A stretch of 64,000 nt of DNA from Leucogyrophana mollusca. Lineage: Eukaryota; Basidiomycota; Agaricomycetes; Boletales. This document shows, piece by piece, positions 1-12,540 of this stretch (position 1 is its first letter; the number at the start of each line of letters is the position of its first letter). The position numbers and the translations under genes are program-made. Under the pieces are notes generated by a model. It saw nothing but the letters and a program-made list of their open reading frames with translations. It did no database searches and was not told the DNA's origin. The DNA lies in the NCBI GenBank assembly GCA_021014945.1, contig MU266345.1, positions 153,051-217,050 on the forward strand, given 5' to 3'.

Positions 1-60
1 TAGCGCATGGCTTACCTGAACTAACTCCTCCAGGTAGTCGTTTTATATGTTGTACGTATC

Positions 61-1238
61 AATCCCCGACTCGGGCGGAACTGCAGCTCACAAAATTATT
101 CCCGACTGCAGACCGTCGTCTACGCTGTCGTGATATTTGGGATCTGGAATATCCCAGGAGTGAGGACTCTCATCAATCCTCTCAAACTCTTCACCATCGG
201 TTGGCATGAATTTTGCCACATCGTCGCTGTGCGTGCATGATCGCCGCTTTTCTCGTGAACTGTGGCTGAGAAACGCTTCCTGGTGCTTCGCAGGCTGTAC
301 TCACAGGAGGAACGATAATAACCGTCACGATCGATCCGAACCTGGGCGGTGCAACTGTAGTAGAGGGAGGACATCCCCCAATAATACTGTCTGCTGGATA
401 CGTTGGGTCCACCATCTTCGGAGGTGTATTCATCCTCGGTGGTTTCGACTCGCTGGTCGCCAAGATCCTTAGTTTCGTTCTTGGACTCGGACTTATCACA
501 CCTCTGGTTCTGGTTCGGGATAAACTGTGAGCGCAACTTATTGTACCTTATGCACCTGCTGACCTTCATAGGACGATATTACTGACGATCATATATGAGG
601 GATTGCTCGTTGGATTTTGGTTCGTTGGGCATGCGTAAGTTCGCATCGCTTTTGCTTTGTACCGCCATGACGGCTGATCTCCCTCATTCAGCCAGGCGCT
701 GCGGTGGTACTGCCTGTTCATCGGTGTAATGAAGTGAGTATATGTACGCCAGTGCTCTCCACCTGATACTCAAAGTTGATTGCAGTGTCTTCTACGTTGT
801 TTGTGAGTATATTCTGTGCTATTCCACGTTCCAGTTGCCTTCACTTACCTGGGGCAACATAGGGGACTTGGCAGACGACAAGTTTTTCCGCAAAGCGAAC
901 GATTCAGACTGCACGCAGTTCTTCATCATGTTTCCACGCTTCTCCGCTCACTGTAAGACTCGCACCGTCCCCCTCCTCGCGTGACTGAACTCACACGCGC
1001 GCACATAGTTTGGGCATTTGTGTGGATATTATTCGAGATTGGCGTGTGCATATCATTCATCTTCCTTGGTTTAGCTGCATTCAAGGTATGGTGACCGCCT
1101 TCCTGTTAAGCCGGAAACTGATGGGTTGCCCTAGCTGTCGCCTCAAGACATGAACACTCAGGCTGGTAAGTCGCTTCTGCTCCAACTAACAAAGACCCGA
1201 AGCTTAACCATTCTGCAGGTAACTTCCTCCCGACGTGA
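61..1238 (+). CDS. M50B-like membrane zinc peptidase (5' end uncertain)
   Basis: Predicted multi-pass membrane protein of the fungal M50B-like peptidase family (site-2-protease related). About seven exons join in one frame. The HExxH zinc motif is visible as WHEFCHIVA near 211-237, just before the first clear intron. Next come the family-typical glycine-rich block (GGATVVEGGHPP), a hydrophobic stretch ending LVLVRDK, EGLLVGFWFVGHA, then ADDKFFRKANDSDC near 875-920, and a last membrane segment ending GLAAFK. The final two small exons (about 1135-1165 and 1217-1238) give a QAGNFLPT tail and a TGA stop, which fits the family ending as I remember it. The N-terminus is unclear: the sequence before about 106 reads well in two different frames, so an exon, a frameshift or a missed intron lies there, and the true start may be outside the window. 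Substrate unknown. Confidence 0.75.
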
Positions 1239-1781
1239 CTTAGGAACTGCGTCGCTACGAAAGACGCACCGGTACTGTTTCCGCATTGGCATTCCGTTTC
1301 TCGTCCGTGGACCTGTACGATTGGAGAAGGATTTTTTCGCTGTAATTATACCACCCATCGTAATATACTGCACAGTCGCATCATCCTACTTTTATATCGT
1401 CTGAGACGATCTTGCATTTTTAGTTATTCCGTTGCTTTCATGTAGTATTCTCCATAGACCGGGACAAACGCTGTAATTATGGTCCGCTGCCCTTCCGGGT
1501 GACTTTCGGTGACGAAGCACAGCAGGGGAACTGAAGACGGCTTGTATTGGCATCAGGACAATTCACATATTGTTCAAGGAGTTGGCCTATTGGTATACAA
1601 CACGTCCATGAATATAGTCCACAGATTTCATTGCGGAAGAGGGGATAATGTGAGATATAGAATAAGTCAAGGACGTAGTATAACATGTGGGACCAGAGCG
1701 ATAAACGGGACGTGCGTAGCGAAATTTCGATGCGTGATGCGGGGGCGGAGCAAATCGACGTTAGTGCAAAATTGATGTGAA
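1239..1781. other. Convergent intergenic region, no gene seen
   Basis: About 540 bp between the M50B-like stop and the FIS1 stop. ORFs here (for example 1509-1775 plus) show no recognisable domain and no splice-consistent extension. It probably holds the two 3' untranslated regions. Confidence 0.5.
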
Positions 1782-2456
1782 TCATTTGCGGGTTGCTCGC
1801 CGTATGAGACCTGCGACAAGGAGCGTGCCAAGTGCGGCCACACCTCCGGCGAGCGCCATACCCACATATCCTTCTGTTGTACAAGAGGTGAGCGTTGTAC
1901 GCTAGGCAAAAGTTGTCACATAACCGACCTCGTGCGACAGCTTTCTCTATCAACGAAGCTAAACTCTGGGCCTGAAGATTTGTTGGTTCCTTTTGGAGGA
2001 GGAGGTCTATGATGGCATCAAGACACGTCGAGGGTATGGGGCTTAAGACGGACTCACCGTTGAACCTTCTGGCTTCCTCAAAGTTTCCCATCTTGTAGTG
2101 CCCGAGTGCGAGATAGTAGAGGCATTCACGACGTCTCGTCGGCTCTGTCCGGAATATTTCTGGTCGGGCATCAGCAACAAGCCGCACCATGTTGATTTCA
2201 AAACATACCTTGAAGTAGTCGGACGCCTTCTACTTGGTGAGTTCTTATTGGGCTTTTAACCAGGCCCCAACCGTAGTTGAATGTAGTTTGTACAGTGACA
2301 TGCGATTGGGCGAGCTCTTTCTGGTACTGGAGTCTCAGCACCTATGCGCCAACAATGAGCGTCATGATATGTTACAGAAATAGAGAAAATTACCTCGAGC
2401 TCATCGTAAGAAAGTGAAACTTCAGCGTCAGCAGCGTATGGGAGATCTGTAGGCAT
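1782..2456 (-). CDS. FIS1: Mitochondrial fission protein Fis1
   Basis: Tail-anchored adaptor of the outer mitochondrial and peroxisomal membrane that recruits the dynamin-type fission machinery. Five exons splice to about 155 residues, the usual family length. The start at 2456 gives [20 protein letters not shown]. The next exons give a TPR-like bundle: [19 protein letters not shown], then [18 protein letters not shown] and [11 protein letters not shown]. The last exon encodes a glycine/alanine-rich transmembrane anchor ([19 protein letters not shown]) followed by the basic tail RRATRK, the classic Fis1 ending that directs mitochondrial insertion. Intron phases agree at every join. It is transcribed away from the U2AF gene, with only 160 bp between the start codons. 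Confidence 0.95.
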
Positions 2457-2616
2457 GGCAGGATGATCGAGGAGGCCAAGAAACTGCGGCTTAGAGCAGG
2501 CACTGTAAAGGAAGCCAGGAGTGTCCGGGGTCATCCGGGGTCCTGTCGGGCATGGGCATTTGGCGCAGTTGCCAGCGTCTCTTCACTCCTCCCACAAAGT
2601 ACCGCAAAAGCAAACC
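2457..2616. promoter_or_regulatory. Shared divergent promoter of FIS1 and U2AF2
   Basis: Only 160 bp separate the two start codons, so both promoters and 5' untranslated regions must lie or overlap here. I see no clear TATA box. The right end is pyrimidine-rich, then purine-rich just before the U2AF start. Confidence 0.6.
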
Positions 2617-4797
<2,181 letters not shown>

Positions 4798-5402
4798 TTG
4801 CTTGGCTAGGATGCGCACAGTATTGTATATAGCTGATTGTTTGCTTTGGCATGTCTATACAGTGTGATGTATTTGCTGTTATTCTTGATGCGCTGATCCG
4901 AGCAATCGCATGGTTGGAGAGCTTGAAATTTGCAGTGCCATAAATCCCCTTGACGTTGTTCAATTGTATATTTCCCTTGACATTCTCAGTTGCGGTCGAG
5001 GCTTTGTACAGGCTTTAGCTTCAGTGGGTGTTCGACGTATAGCGCGGCACAGCCTCGATGCACCTTCTACCGAACAGCGAACTTTCTGGAGCCCCACGTT
5101 GGGTCTATTTGTGAACTGGATAGACAATGAACCTGACCCCGAGTCCGCCCGTGCTTACCATGCGGGGAAAAGCAATGAAGGTACGCGCCGATCGCAAAAT
5201 CTTTCACAGCGTCTCTGCATGTTATCAGAACTCCTTACCACAGCATTTTCACAGCATTTTATGATGACTTCAGGACTCAAGAGCGAGTCAGAGTCCTTGT
5301 TACCTCTTCTAATATCATCACCAGGAAAGCATCACGCCGTCAGTGGACATATCGTTTGAGTATGTCTGCTCTGAAGGTGCCGATATTCGTTCCCTCTGAA
5401 CT
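4798..5402. other. Intergenic region with an unassigned plus-strand ORF
   Basis: An open frame at 4910-5359 on the plus strand contains a plausible stretch (FWSPTLGLFVNWIDNEPDPE) followed by a GT donor at about 5179, so it could be an upstream exon of the mini-exon gene that begins at 5403. No family is recognised and there is no clear start signal. The first 100 bp are likely the U2AF 3' untranslated region. Confidence 0.3.
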
Positions 5403-8171
5403 ATGGCAATTGGAACTCATTTTGAATCTGCCCAGGCCAACACGGGCAAACGTGCCGAAGCCAAGAACGACAGTGGACCATCCCCTCCCAAGGCGCGAGC
5501 GTCTCTGATTGTTCCACGAACCCGCGTTGACTTAGAATCCGTTCAGGCTACGAAATCGCCAAAGGCGCCGCTAGACAAGCAGTATCATGACATTGACGTA
5601 GGTCCCAATGTTCCTTTTCGAGGATCATGGCTCCCAGTCTCAGTGTTGAAACAATGTTACGTAGGCCCCGAAAGTGCCAAAGACTTTGGAGGCCAGGGAT
5701 GTTGCTACACCACGTAACTCGGAGGTTTGAGCTCTCTTTTCTAAAATTGAATCGGCACTCAATCGACTCCTCTCAGACCAAGAAGCCCACGGGGAAATCA
5801 GAGGAAAAAACTGATGCGCCTATGCCTACTCCAAAGGTGCGAGTATCTCGCGCACCAAGCAGCCGTTTCGTCATCTTATTCCGCCCTTTCACCTACACAG
5901 GCCAAGAAAGCACCCAAGATAGCGATACCTACCAGTGAAACCGGTGACGCGGATGTGTCTCCAGGGGCTCCAAAGATGAAGGTGGGTGTGCTCCTTTCTT
6001 AATTGAGTCATGGAATATGTTCTGACCCTTCACGTAGGCTGCGCAGCCAAATCAGACGAAAGATGACCATGATTCGCCCGCTTCCAAGGTGCGATCTTCG
6101 TTTATCAAGGAGTGTTCCAATTCAGTGCTGATATGCCACTCGCACCCAGTCGACGAAACCAGTCAAAGGTAAAAATGGCAAGGCGTCCACTCCAAAGGTG
6201 CGACTTTTATTTTGTTTCTGGCAGTCGTGACAATCTCACACAATTGCCTCAACATAGGTCCCGAAAGCACCATCAGTAAAGGAGACCAAGAGTGGTGGCG
6301 ACTCGTCCCCTTCAAAGGTACGTGGAACCGTTGGTTAAAAGTATCAAGGTGCCGGTCTTTACATGCTTTCCTCCAGGCTGAAAAGTTGTCAAAAGTACCC
6401 GAGGATAAAACAAATGGTGGTACCCCTCCAAAAGTACAGTCGTTTGCTGACCTCGACGAGGAGTCCTTGCTCATATCGTATCGCTTCTCCCAGGCAGAGG
6501 AACTGTCGAAGGCGGAACGAAAGAAGCCTTCCGGCCCCTCATCTTCGAAGGTATTGGTCTGCGCTCTTCTTGACAGAAGCTCGCTTCCGACGTTCTTCCA
6601 CTCAGGCTGCGAAACCATCAAAGCCACTAGATGGCGATAATCCCTCAGGAGTGTCCCTTCCAGATGTACGAGTTTCTCGAACCTTGGTATTCAGTGCTGA
6701 CATACCATTGCCTTGTGCTCACGACACACAGTTAAAGGTGTCGCCTCCATCAGAGGGCGATAACTGCGCGGTCACAATTCCTTCAAAGGTTTGTAGTCCT
6801 ATTAGTTATGGACCTTTTGTCGGAACTAATTTTGATACGGGACTCGAAGACACCACCCGAATCAGCTCCAGATAAGCTGACAGATGTAAGGGTCTTCGTT
6901 CTTTTATCAACCACCGGCGGTAGACATTTAAATATTCCACTCAGGACCAAGAATCGTCAAAGGCACTGCAGGTTTATAACGGACCCGAAATTACTCCTCA
7001 TCCAAAGGTCCGATCCATCACCATTCTCGAGATGGTGACAATTAGTGACTTGTCTTGCCCTCACATCACCACAGGCGCCGGAAACCAAAAACCACGCCGG
7101 CACCGCGCTAGTCGTTGCCATTGAAGTCCTAGATACCACCCGAAAACTAGCCCCACACTCCGCTGTACAGGCGCTTTTATCAGTTTGTCACGGGATCCTG
7201 GTTCTCGTTCAAGTACGTGAGGTCGGAGTATCTTGAATGTATCCCATTCTTATTGGACGCGATGGCAGGGCGCGATCAAGAATCAAGATGACTTTGTGGA
7301 TGTTGCACAGCAGTGTCACGACATAGGAGTGATGGTCTGGCGGAGAACCTCCAAGCTATCTGGTGGAAATATTGATCCTGACGTCGCAGAGGTTCTCCGT
7401 GCGTTCACAAGGTCGTTTTGGGTCTCCACAACTCGTTGCTCGGTTTCGCTTAACTAACATGTCTAACAGAGCCGTTGGCAATGTCAAAAATAGCATCGAT
7501 GCCGCGATAAAGGAGAACGAGGGGCGTATTTTTCCCGTTAGGATGTTTTTTGCTTCGGTAGACCACAAGAAGATAGCTGCCTGGAAACACGACCTCGAGC
7601 GCCGCCGACAGGACTTCATTGCGAGTGCCCTTGTTCGCTCTAGTTACATTGATGTTAACGATTTTAACCACCAACCATGACAGATCGAGCTCAGTTTACT
7701 CGCTCTCATGAAGAGGAACCAAATCATTACTGTTATCAAGCCGACAGCGAAGGCAGTTCAGAACAGGAAGATGATTACAAATGGGCGAGTACCTCACCTA
7801 CCGGCATGTGTGTAGCTAATTGCTAATGAATTATGCAGAAAGGAAGCCGGAAATCCTGGAAGTCCAGCGACGGCTAAGGGCAGCCCCTGTCCCGAAGGTA
7901 AAGGCAAGGGCAAAGGCAAAGATAAAGCTACGGGTATGAAGTATCCCAGTGGCAACGAGGGCAAGCCATCCCGAGTCCAGCCCTCGGACTCGAAAAAAGG
8001 ACAGCCTTCGGGGAGTAATGAAAGTGCGCACAAGGGCAAGCACCGGCCGAGTGTATGTCGCCCACCCTTTGTCTTGATATGATTGAAACTAAACATATAA
8101 TAAAGGATACACCACCCCCTCCATTGCAGGCGGCATCGACCAGCAAAGGATGGGCACGCAAGGTCAAGTAG
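5403..8171 (+). CDS. Mini-exon repeat protein with NLR/MLKL-type helical bundle
   Basis: Fourteen short exons (36-81 nt, mostly 48-63) at 5436-5492, 5547-5597, 5665-5724, 5777-5836, 5901-5981, 6038-6088, 6150-6197, 6258-6317, 6377-6433, 6494-6550, 6606-6665, 6732-6788, 6850-6885 and 6945-7007. Each is a multiple of three and encodes a Lys/Pro/Ser/Asp-rich unit usually ending SK or PK before the donor (typical donor AAG|GTGCGA). Longer exons from 7075 give a helical region: ALVVAIEVLDTTRKLAPHS, then DDFVDVAQQCHDIGVMVW, DPDVAEVLRAFTRAVGNVK and HKKIAAWKHDLERRRQDF. This pattern resembles the MLKL-like four-helix bundle at the N-terminus of many basidiomycete NLR proteins. No NACHT or NB-ARC domain follows; the protein ends in a Gly/Lys-rich tail (EGKGKGKGKDKATG) and a small last exon with the stop at 8169-8171. 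The start at 5403 (MAIGTHFESAQ) is in frame but upstream exons are possible. The exon chain is strong, the domain call moderate, the function inferred. Confidence 0.65.
5436..7007 (+). repeat. Tandem array of 14 exon-intron units, period about 115 bp
   Basis: Exon starts recur every 95-137 bp, with introns of 52-67 bp. Exon lengths are 57, 51, 60, 60, 81, 51, 48, 60, 57, 57, 60, 57, 36 and 63 nt, all divisible by three, and every intron is phase 0. Similar donors (GTGCGA or GTACG after AAG) and CAG acceptors followed by GC recur, as does the unit pattern K-x-K near the start and SPSK/TPK at the end. This fits tandem duplication of a whole exon-intron cassette followed by divergence. Confidence 0.8.
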
Positions 8172-8558
8172 TTTTCTGAGGGTGGGTGAAATCTTGTCCT
8201 TTCTCTATGCAGCTCACTCCTCTCGTTTCGTTCACATAATCCAGGACATCAACTTGTGAATCTGCGTCACACGAAACGTTCTCCGCCAGGCTCGGCACTC
8301 TTAGAGCCAGCAGATGCTTTGGCCTGCGGGCGGCAGTGCATCCTGCACATGCTGTGATGCCCAAACGCCGCAACCGCGTTTCACGCCATACTGCGCGTAT
8401 ACAAAAGGACCAGAGTTGTCGTGAGCGAAGGCACGCGGTGAAGCGATATTTAGAAACCTCTCGAAACTCCGAAGTTGGTAGAGGCAGTGCAATACCAGGA
8501 GGGGCCGCCCTCTCGTCGACATCCTCTCGCTGACGGGTTACCATCTCCACCCTGAAGG
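8172..8558. other. Intergenic region, no convincing gene
   Basis: About 390 bp between the mini-exon gene stop and the HET relic. Overlapping ORFs on both strands show no domain. The minus-strand ORF at 8164-8667 is not supported by splice sites or composition. Confidence 0.4.
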
Positions 8559-10180
8559 TTGCTGTGTGTGAATGGACTTGAAGCATTTTCGCGTCAGAAT
8601 TCAGAGGGTGACGAAACAGATTCTGATGATGGCGGGAAGCACCGCGCAACTTGGTACTCAACCACACTCAACGCAAACCACCGCCGATATGGAGTCTCGG
8701 AGCGCGTCAGCGTCTCGTCCTTGGTCATTGTCTCGTGCTATTGTATCCCACAAAGCTGGTCAGATACCTGAGGAGCCATCCACGATTAGTCCTGAGGCTC
8801 AAGGTATCTCCAACGAATATGTCTCCAACCAGCTCCCCACGCATCTGCTATATGTACCATACATGAAGCTCATGAGCGCTTGAGCCGAAGCGAGGTAGCG
8901 AGGTGAAAAGACACTTTTTAGCATATCTCCGAGGGGGATCGAGCAAACATGTGACAGCATGTGACCGTGTACATCCCAGACCTGCGCTGAAACGCGACTA
9001 CATCCTGGGTTTGGGAAAACAATGATTGAATACGCCATCCTCTCTCATACATGTCTTTGACGAAGGGGAACCGACATTCAAGAACGCATCAAAGAGAAGG
9101 GGGAGGGGGAGATGGAGAAAGTTTTGGGGAGGCGTGGGATACCAGAACCTGAGGGAGTTCTGACGGTAAGAAGGGAAAGGAGTATGGGTGCGATCTCGTC
9201 TGGTCGGATACGCGTTGCATCAACAAGGCTAGCAGCGCAGAGACGGACGAGGCCATCCGATCGATGTTCAACCTTTCAGGTGGTATCGGAACGCCGATTT
9301 ATGCATCGCCTACCTAGCCAACTCGTTCACTGTCTCCGATTTCGAGAAAGGGTCATGGTTTGGGAGGGGATGGACGTTCCAGGAAATGCTGGCTCCGAAG
9401 AGAATGAGGTGCTATGGCAAGGGATGGATCCCTTCCAACGGAGACGACAACGACAAAGAGCGACGGAGTAATATCATGCACACGATATCGAGGATGACGA
9501 AGATCCCCATCAGTGGCTTGATATGCTTCGAGTCTGGAACGAAGAGAGTGACAGATACGATGTCGTGAGCGTCGAACAGACGTACAACTAGGGTCGAGGA
9601 CTTCGCGTATTCTCTCTTCGGGATATTCAATGTGAGCCTCACAATTGCGTATGGGGAAGAAGCCAGAGCTTTCTTTAGGCTGCTGAGCGCAATCATGCAG
9701 GAATCCAATGGACTCGACGTCTTCTACTGGATAGGCACACCCTCTCCGTACAACGCTGCTTTGCCGGATTCTCCTGATTGCTATCCCTTGCTCGACAACG
9801 ACCTCGTCCATCCTAACACACCAGAGTGCCGGGCCCTTGACCGCCCGGCGCATGAGCATGATGTTTCGTATCCAGTTGGTGACCAATCACGGTTTATGTC
9901 TGAATGTCCTGCTGGTGGTTGTCGGTTCGGTAGCCTCCCACTGGGGGCCTCGCTGTAGTGGGCGAAAACAGACATTTTCCCGTATGTCCATTACGTGCTG
10001 GGGATGACCGACTACAAGGACTCGGGCGTGGATGTGTTTGTGGACACCTGCATAACGCACACAGCCTTTCTGCTCAAGATAAAGGAGAAAGAAGCTGGGC
10101 GTTCTGAATCATGGCTCTCGCAGAGCGTTTTCAAGATTTGCCCCGTGAAGGTCTTGCGCGGACAACCTACCACCCTATAA
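8559..10180 (+). pseudogene. HET-domain (heterokaryon incompatibility) pseudogene
   Basis: HET proteins trigger cell death after non-self recognition in filamentous fungi. The pre-HET motif SNQLPTHLLYVPYMKLMS (about 8812-8875) is followed by IEYAILSHTCL (about 9027-9059), matching the usual HET start 'YAILSHTW'. Further HET landmarks are LVWSDTRCIN near 9195, WFGRGWTFQEMLAPKRM near 9360-9410, and VEDFAYSLFGIFNVSL with TIAYGEEARAFFRLL near 9595-9680. The reading frame is broken by a likely one-base insertion after the SHT motif, another frame change near 9280, and an in-frame TGA at 9566-9568 where relatives have Trp (TMS-stop-ASNRRTTRVEDF). More stops lie between the pre-HET motif and the HET start. 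The 3' part (9632-9958 and 9995-10180) stays open but has no recognised effector domain. Confidence 0.75.
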
Positions 10181-11235
10181 TTATAGGCCATACGTACGAA
10201 GGCACCGTACTCAAGACACCCAGGTTCACGATGTACATGTACTAACTGTGCGATTCCTGCCTTGTCCTGGTCGCGACATCCCTATCAGCGTCTGTGAGTC
10301 GTAACTTTGCTATCTCTGCTCACTGGAGGCGCCACACCTAATCATAACAGAGCAACTGGCGCTTTCAGTAGCACGTCTGCAAAGGGGATTAACACCCCCC
10401 CCCTCCTGGTTATTGGTTGCTATCGCATCGCATCTCGTTGATCCATGTAGCTGGTATTCAGTGATCCCTCATTGTTAGCGTGCTTAGGACTTCTGGCCCA
10501 ATCTCTCCAGCACACACTCGTCATCGCCCGTGTTGCAGGTCAACCCGGGTGGCCATCCTGTCGTTGCTTTAACGCCCGCAGCTCCTAATGCAAGCTTATT
10601 TGCTGCTGGTGTTCCATATCGCTACATCATCGATTCTCTACGCAGTACCAGTGAGGGGAAGCGTGTGGGTTATGTTCGTCTGGGCTTCCCTCTAATGCAC
10701 CTGCAGCGACGAATACTATCTGTGCCCTGGTTACCCACACTGACTGTTGACCTGTTGACAGTTGCTCAGAGTAACTGATATGCCATGATCCATGATCGGC
10801 GTCCACACGGCCGTGAGCAGGGTGCTCAAACAAAAGCTCCAATCGCTGCGATATGTGATTGATTTCTTCCACGATACCCATAAAAATATCGGGTGCTATG
10901 TATGTAGCTGATCTTGATGCTTCAGCGGGTATACTCACACATTTGTTGACGTTCAGGTGGTTCATCATTCTATCATTCTATCCCATGGCATCGTTTCACA
11001 TGCAGCTTAGCCGTGATGGGCGCGTACGTTGGGGCAAGTATGCATAACCCTGTTTTTGCGATCGTTACCGGAATAGCCTGCTTCAGACGACTCGGAGTCG
11101 GGCGTGGTCGCCATGGGGGACAAGGACCTGGAACAGATCCAAAAGCCATGTTCTGTGGATGCTGCCTAGGGCGGTGATTGCAAGCAGGTATTCTTGCTTA
11201 TCTGTGGCTATTATACTGAGCCGCTGTCACTGACG
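10181..11235. other. Accessory intergenic DNA, no gene recognised
   Basis: About 1 kb after the HET relic. ORFs at 10530-10778 (plus) and 10627-10968 (minus) overlap each other and match no family I know. The motif GACTCGGAGTC, seen elsewhere in the window, occurs near 11090. Confidence 0.4.
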
Positions 11236-11244
11236 GTATAAAGC
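11236..11244 (+). promoter_or_regulatory. Possible TATA box for the small secreted peptide
   Basis: The sequence GGTATAAAG lies about 40 bp upstream of the ATG at 11283, a normal distance for a fungal TATA box with a short leader. Confidence 0.4.
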
Positions 11245-11282
11245 TGGACGTCGAGGTTCGTAACTAATCACCTTCCAACACA

Positions 11283-11426
11283 ATGCAATTCTCCAGCCTA
11301 TTCAAATACCTGATTGTTCTCGCATCCACTACGGTTATTGCGGCAGCTCCATCCCCTGAGCCTGCTGTTGATATCGCTTGCGACAATCCTATCGTGTCCG
11401 AGTGCCCCCATGGTAGTTGGCCGTAA
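11283..11426 (+). CDS. Small putative secreted peptide (47 aa)
   Basis: A short ORF with a typical signal peptide: MQFSSLFKYLIVLASTT, then VIAAAPSPEP with a likely cleavage after Ala, leaving a tiny acidic, two-cysteine tail (ACDNPIVSECPHGSWP). A TATA-like element lies just upstream. An alternative reading splices out GTAGTT..CTACAG (about 11413-11441) and continues to a stop near 11474, which would change the C-terminus. Such peptides are common in basidiomycete secretomes. It could also be the first exon of a larger decayed secreted protein, since no long frame follows. Confidence 0.4.
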   Translation: MQFSSLFKYLIVLASTTVIAAAPSPEPAVDIACDNPIVSECPHGSWP

Positions 11427-12012
11427 TCATCCATCTACTACAGCCGACGTGGCCTCTGCCATACGCGGGGCACGGTAGCATGATGGCCTGCATGTTGTAT
11501 GTGATTTTCATCCCTTCGTCTGCGAGCCATTTGCTAATCAATAAGAAAGATTACCATTCTGTTGTTTTCGTGAGCTGTGGATATTTGGACTGGGATTTAT
11601 ATTGTGAGATGGGACACATCGTGGCTTGGAGAATGAAGAAGGTTTTCTTGGACAGAATATAATGTGGGCTTTGGACAATGTATGCGAGACGGGGAAGTAG
11701 AAGACATCTCCTACATTGCACGCAGCGGTAAATTGTACACTTTGGGCCGTTTCATACCTCGTGGGGTCGCGGATTCGGTTGCAGGTCACGTCTCCGACCC
11801 ACCGGGCAAAGTGGCCCTCAGGAAGGCACGCGCAAACCAGAGCGAAGATGACCGCCCTCTGCTGACACGCCGTAATGAAAGTTGAAGGAGCCTCGACATG
11901 CATGGTCTCCGGCTTCTGTGGTCTTCCCCTGATTTCGAACATCCCTTTGTATGGAAGTCAGCCATTCTTGTTATCCTTAACCCAAGATAGATATATCAGC
12001 ACAAGCCACCAA

Positions 12013-12150
12013 CAAGCCGCTGCCAACGTTCTCTCGTAGTCCATGCACTGACATTTTTCAAGCTCCTTCCAAGCTCTAGATAAACTTGGAGTCCTCTCCC
12101 TCCAACGGGCTGCCGCCCAATGTTATCTCGCAGTCCATCAACTGACGCTT
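12013..12150 (+). repeat. Short imperfect tandem duplication before the HET fragment
   Basis: The sequence around 12021-12055 (CTCTCGTAGTCCATGCACTG) recurs diverged at about 12123-12150 (TATCTCGCAGTCCATCAACTG), each preceded by a GCTGCC tract. It looks like a duplication of roughly 95-100 bp at the 5' end of the HET fragment. Confidence 0.45.
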
Positions 12151-12400
12151 CCCAAATTCCTTCGGAAGTTCAAAACATCCTCGACATGTTTATCTTCAAC
12201 GAACTCCCCACGCACCTGCTTTATGTGCCGCGCTTGAAGATAACGAAACACAGCGAGGTCAAACGTCATTTTAGGCTGGTCGTACCGAGCGTAGGTGGAA
12301 ACGCGCTATATCCTGTAGTATTTTGCGCCTGCACCGCGAGTTAATTCGGGAGTTGGTGCAAAACAAGGTCAGATACGCCATCCTCTCACATGTGATATCG
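12120..12400 (+). pseudogene. Truncated HET-domain gene fragment
   Basis: An open frame from 12120 gives NELPTHLLYVPRLKITKHS and EVKRHFRLVV, the same pre-HET module as the relic at 8.8 kb. The frame then shifts, and ELIRELVQNKVRYAILSH (about 12335-12390) reads in another frame. Nothing of the HET core (the GRGWT..QE block) follows, so only the 5' end of a HET gene is present. Its similarity to the 8.8-kb relic suggests local duplication of HET genes. Confidence 0.6.
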
Positions 12401-12540
12401 ATGGTTGTGATATCGTTCTCTGCTTTGCTATCCCGCATCGGGGCTTCGCGACTCGGAGCCGGACTCGGGCGTTACCTCGGAGTCGGGTTCACGCTCGGAT
12501 ATGCCATATTTTTACGACTCGTACCCGCTCGGAGGTTAGT

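Noticed and set aside
8164..8667. 167-codon minus-strand ORF
   Set aside because: No domain. It overlaps the last exon of the mini-exon gene and the start of the HET relic on the other strand.
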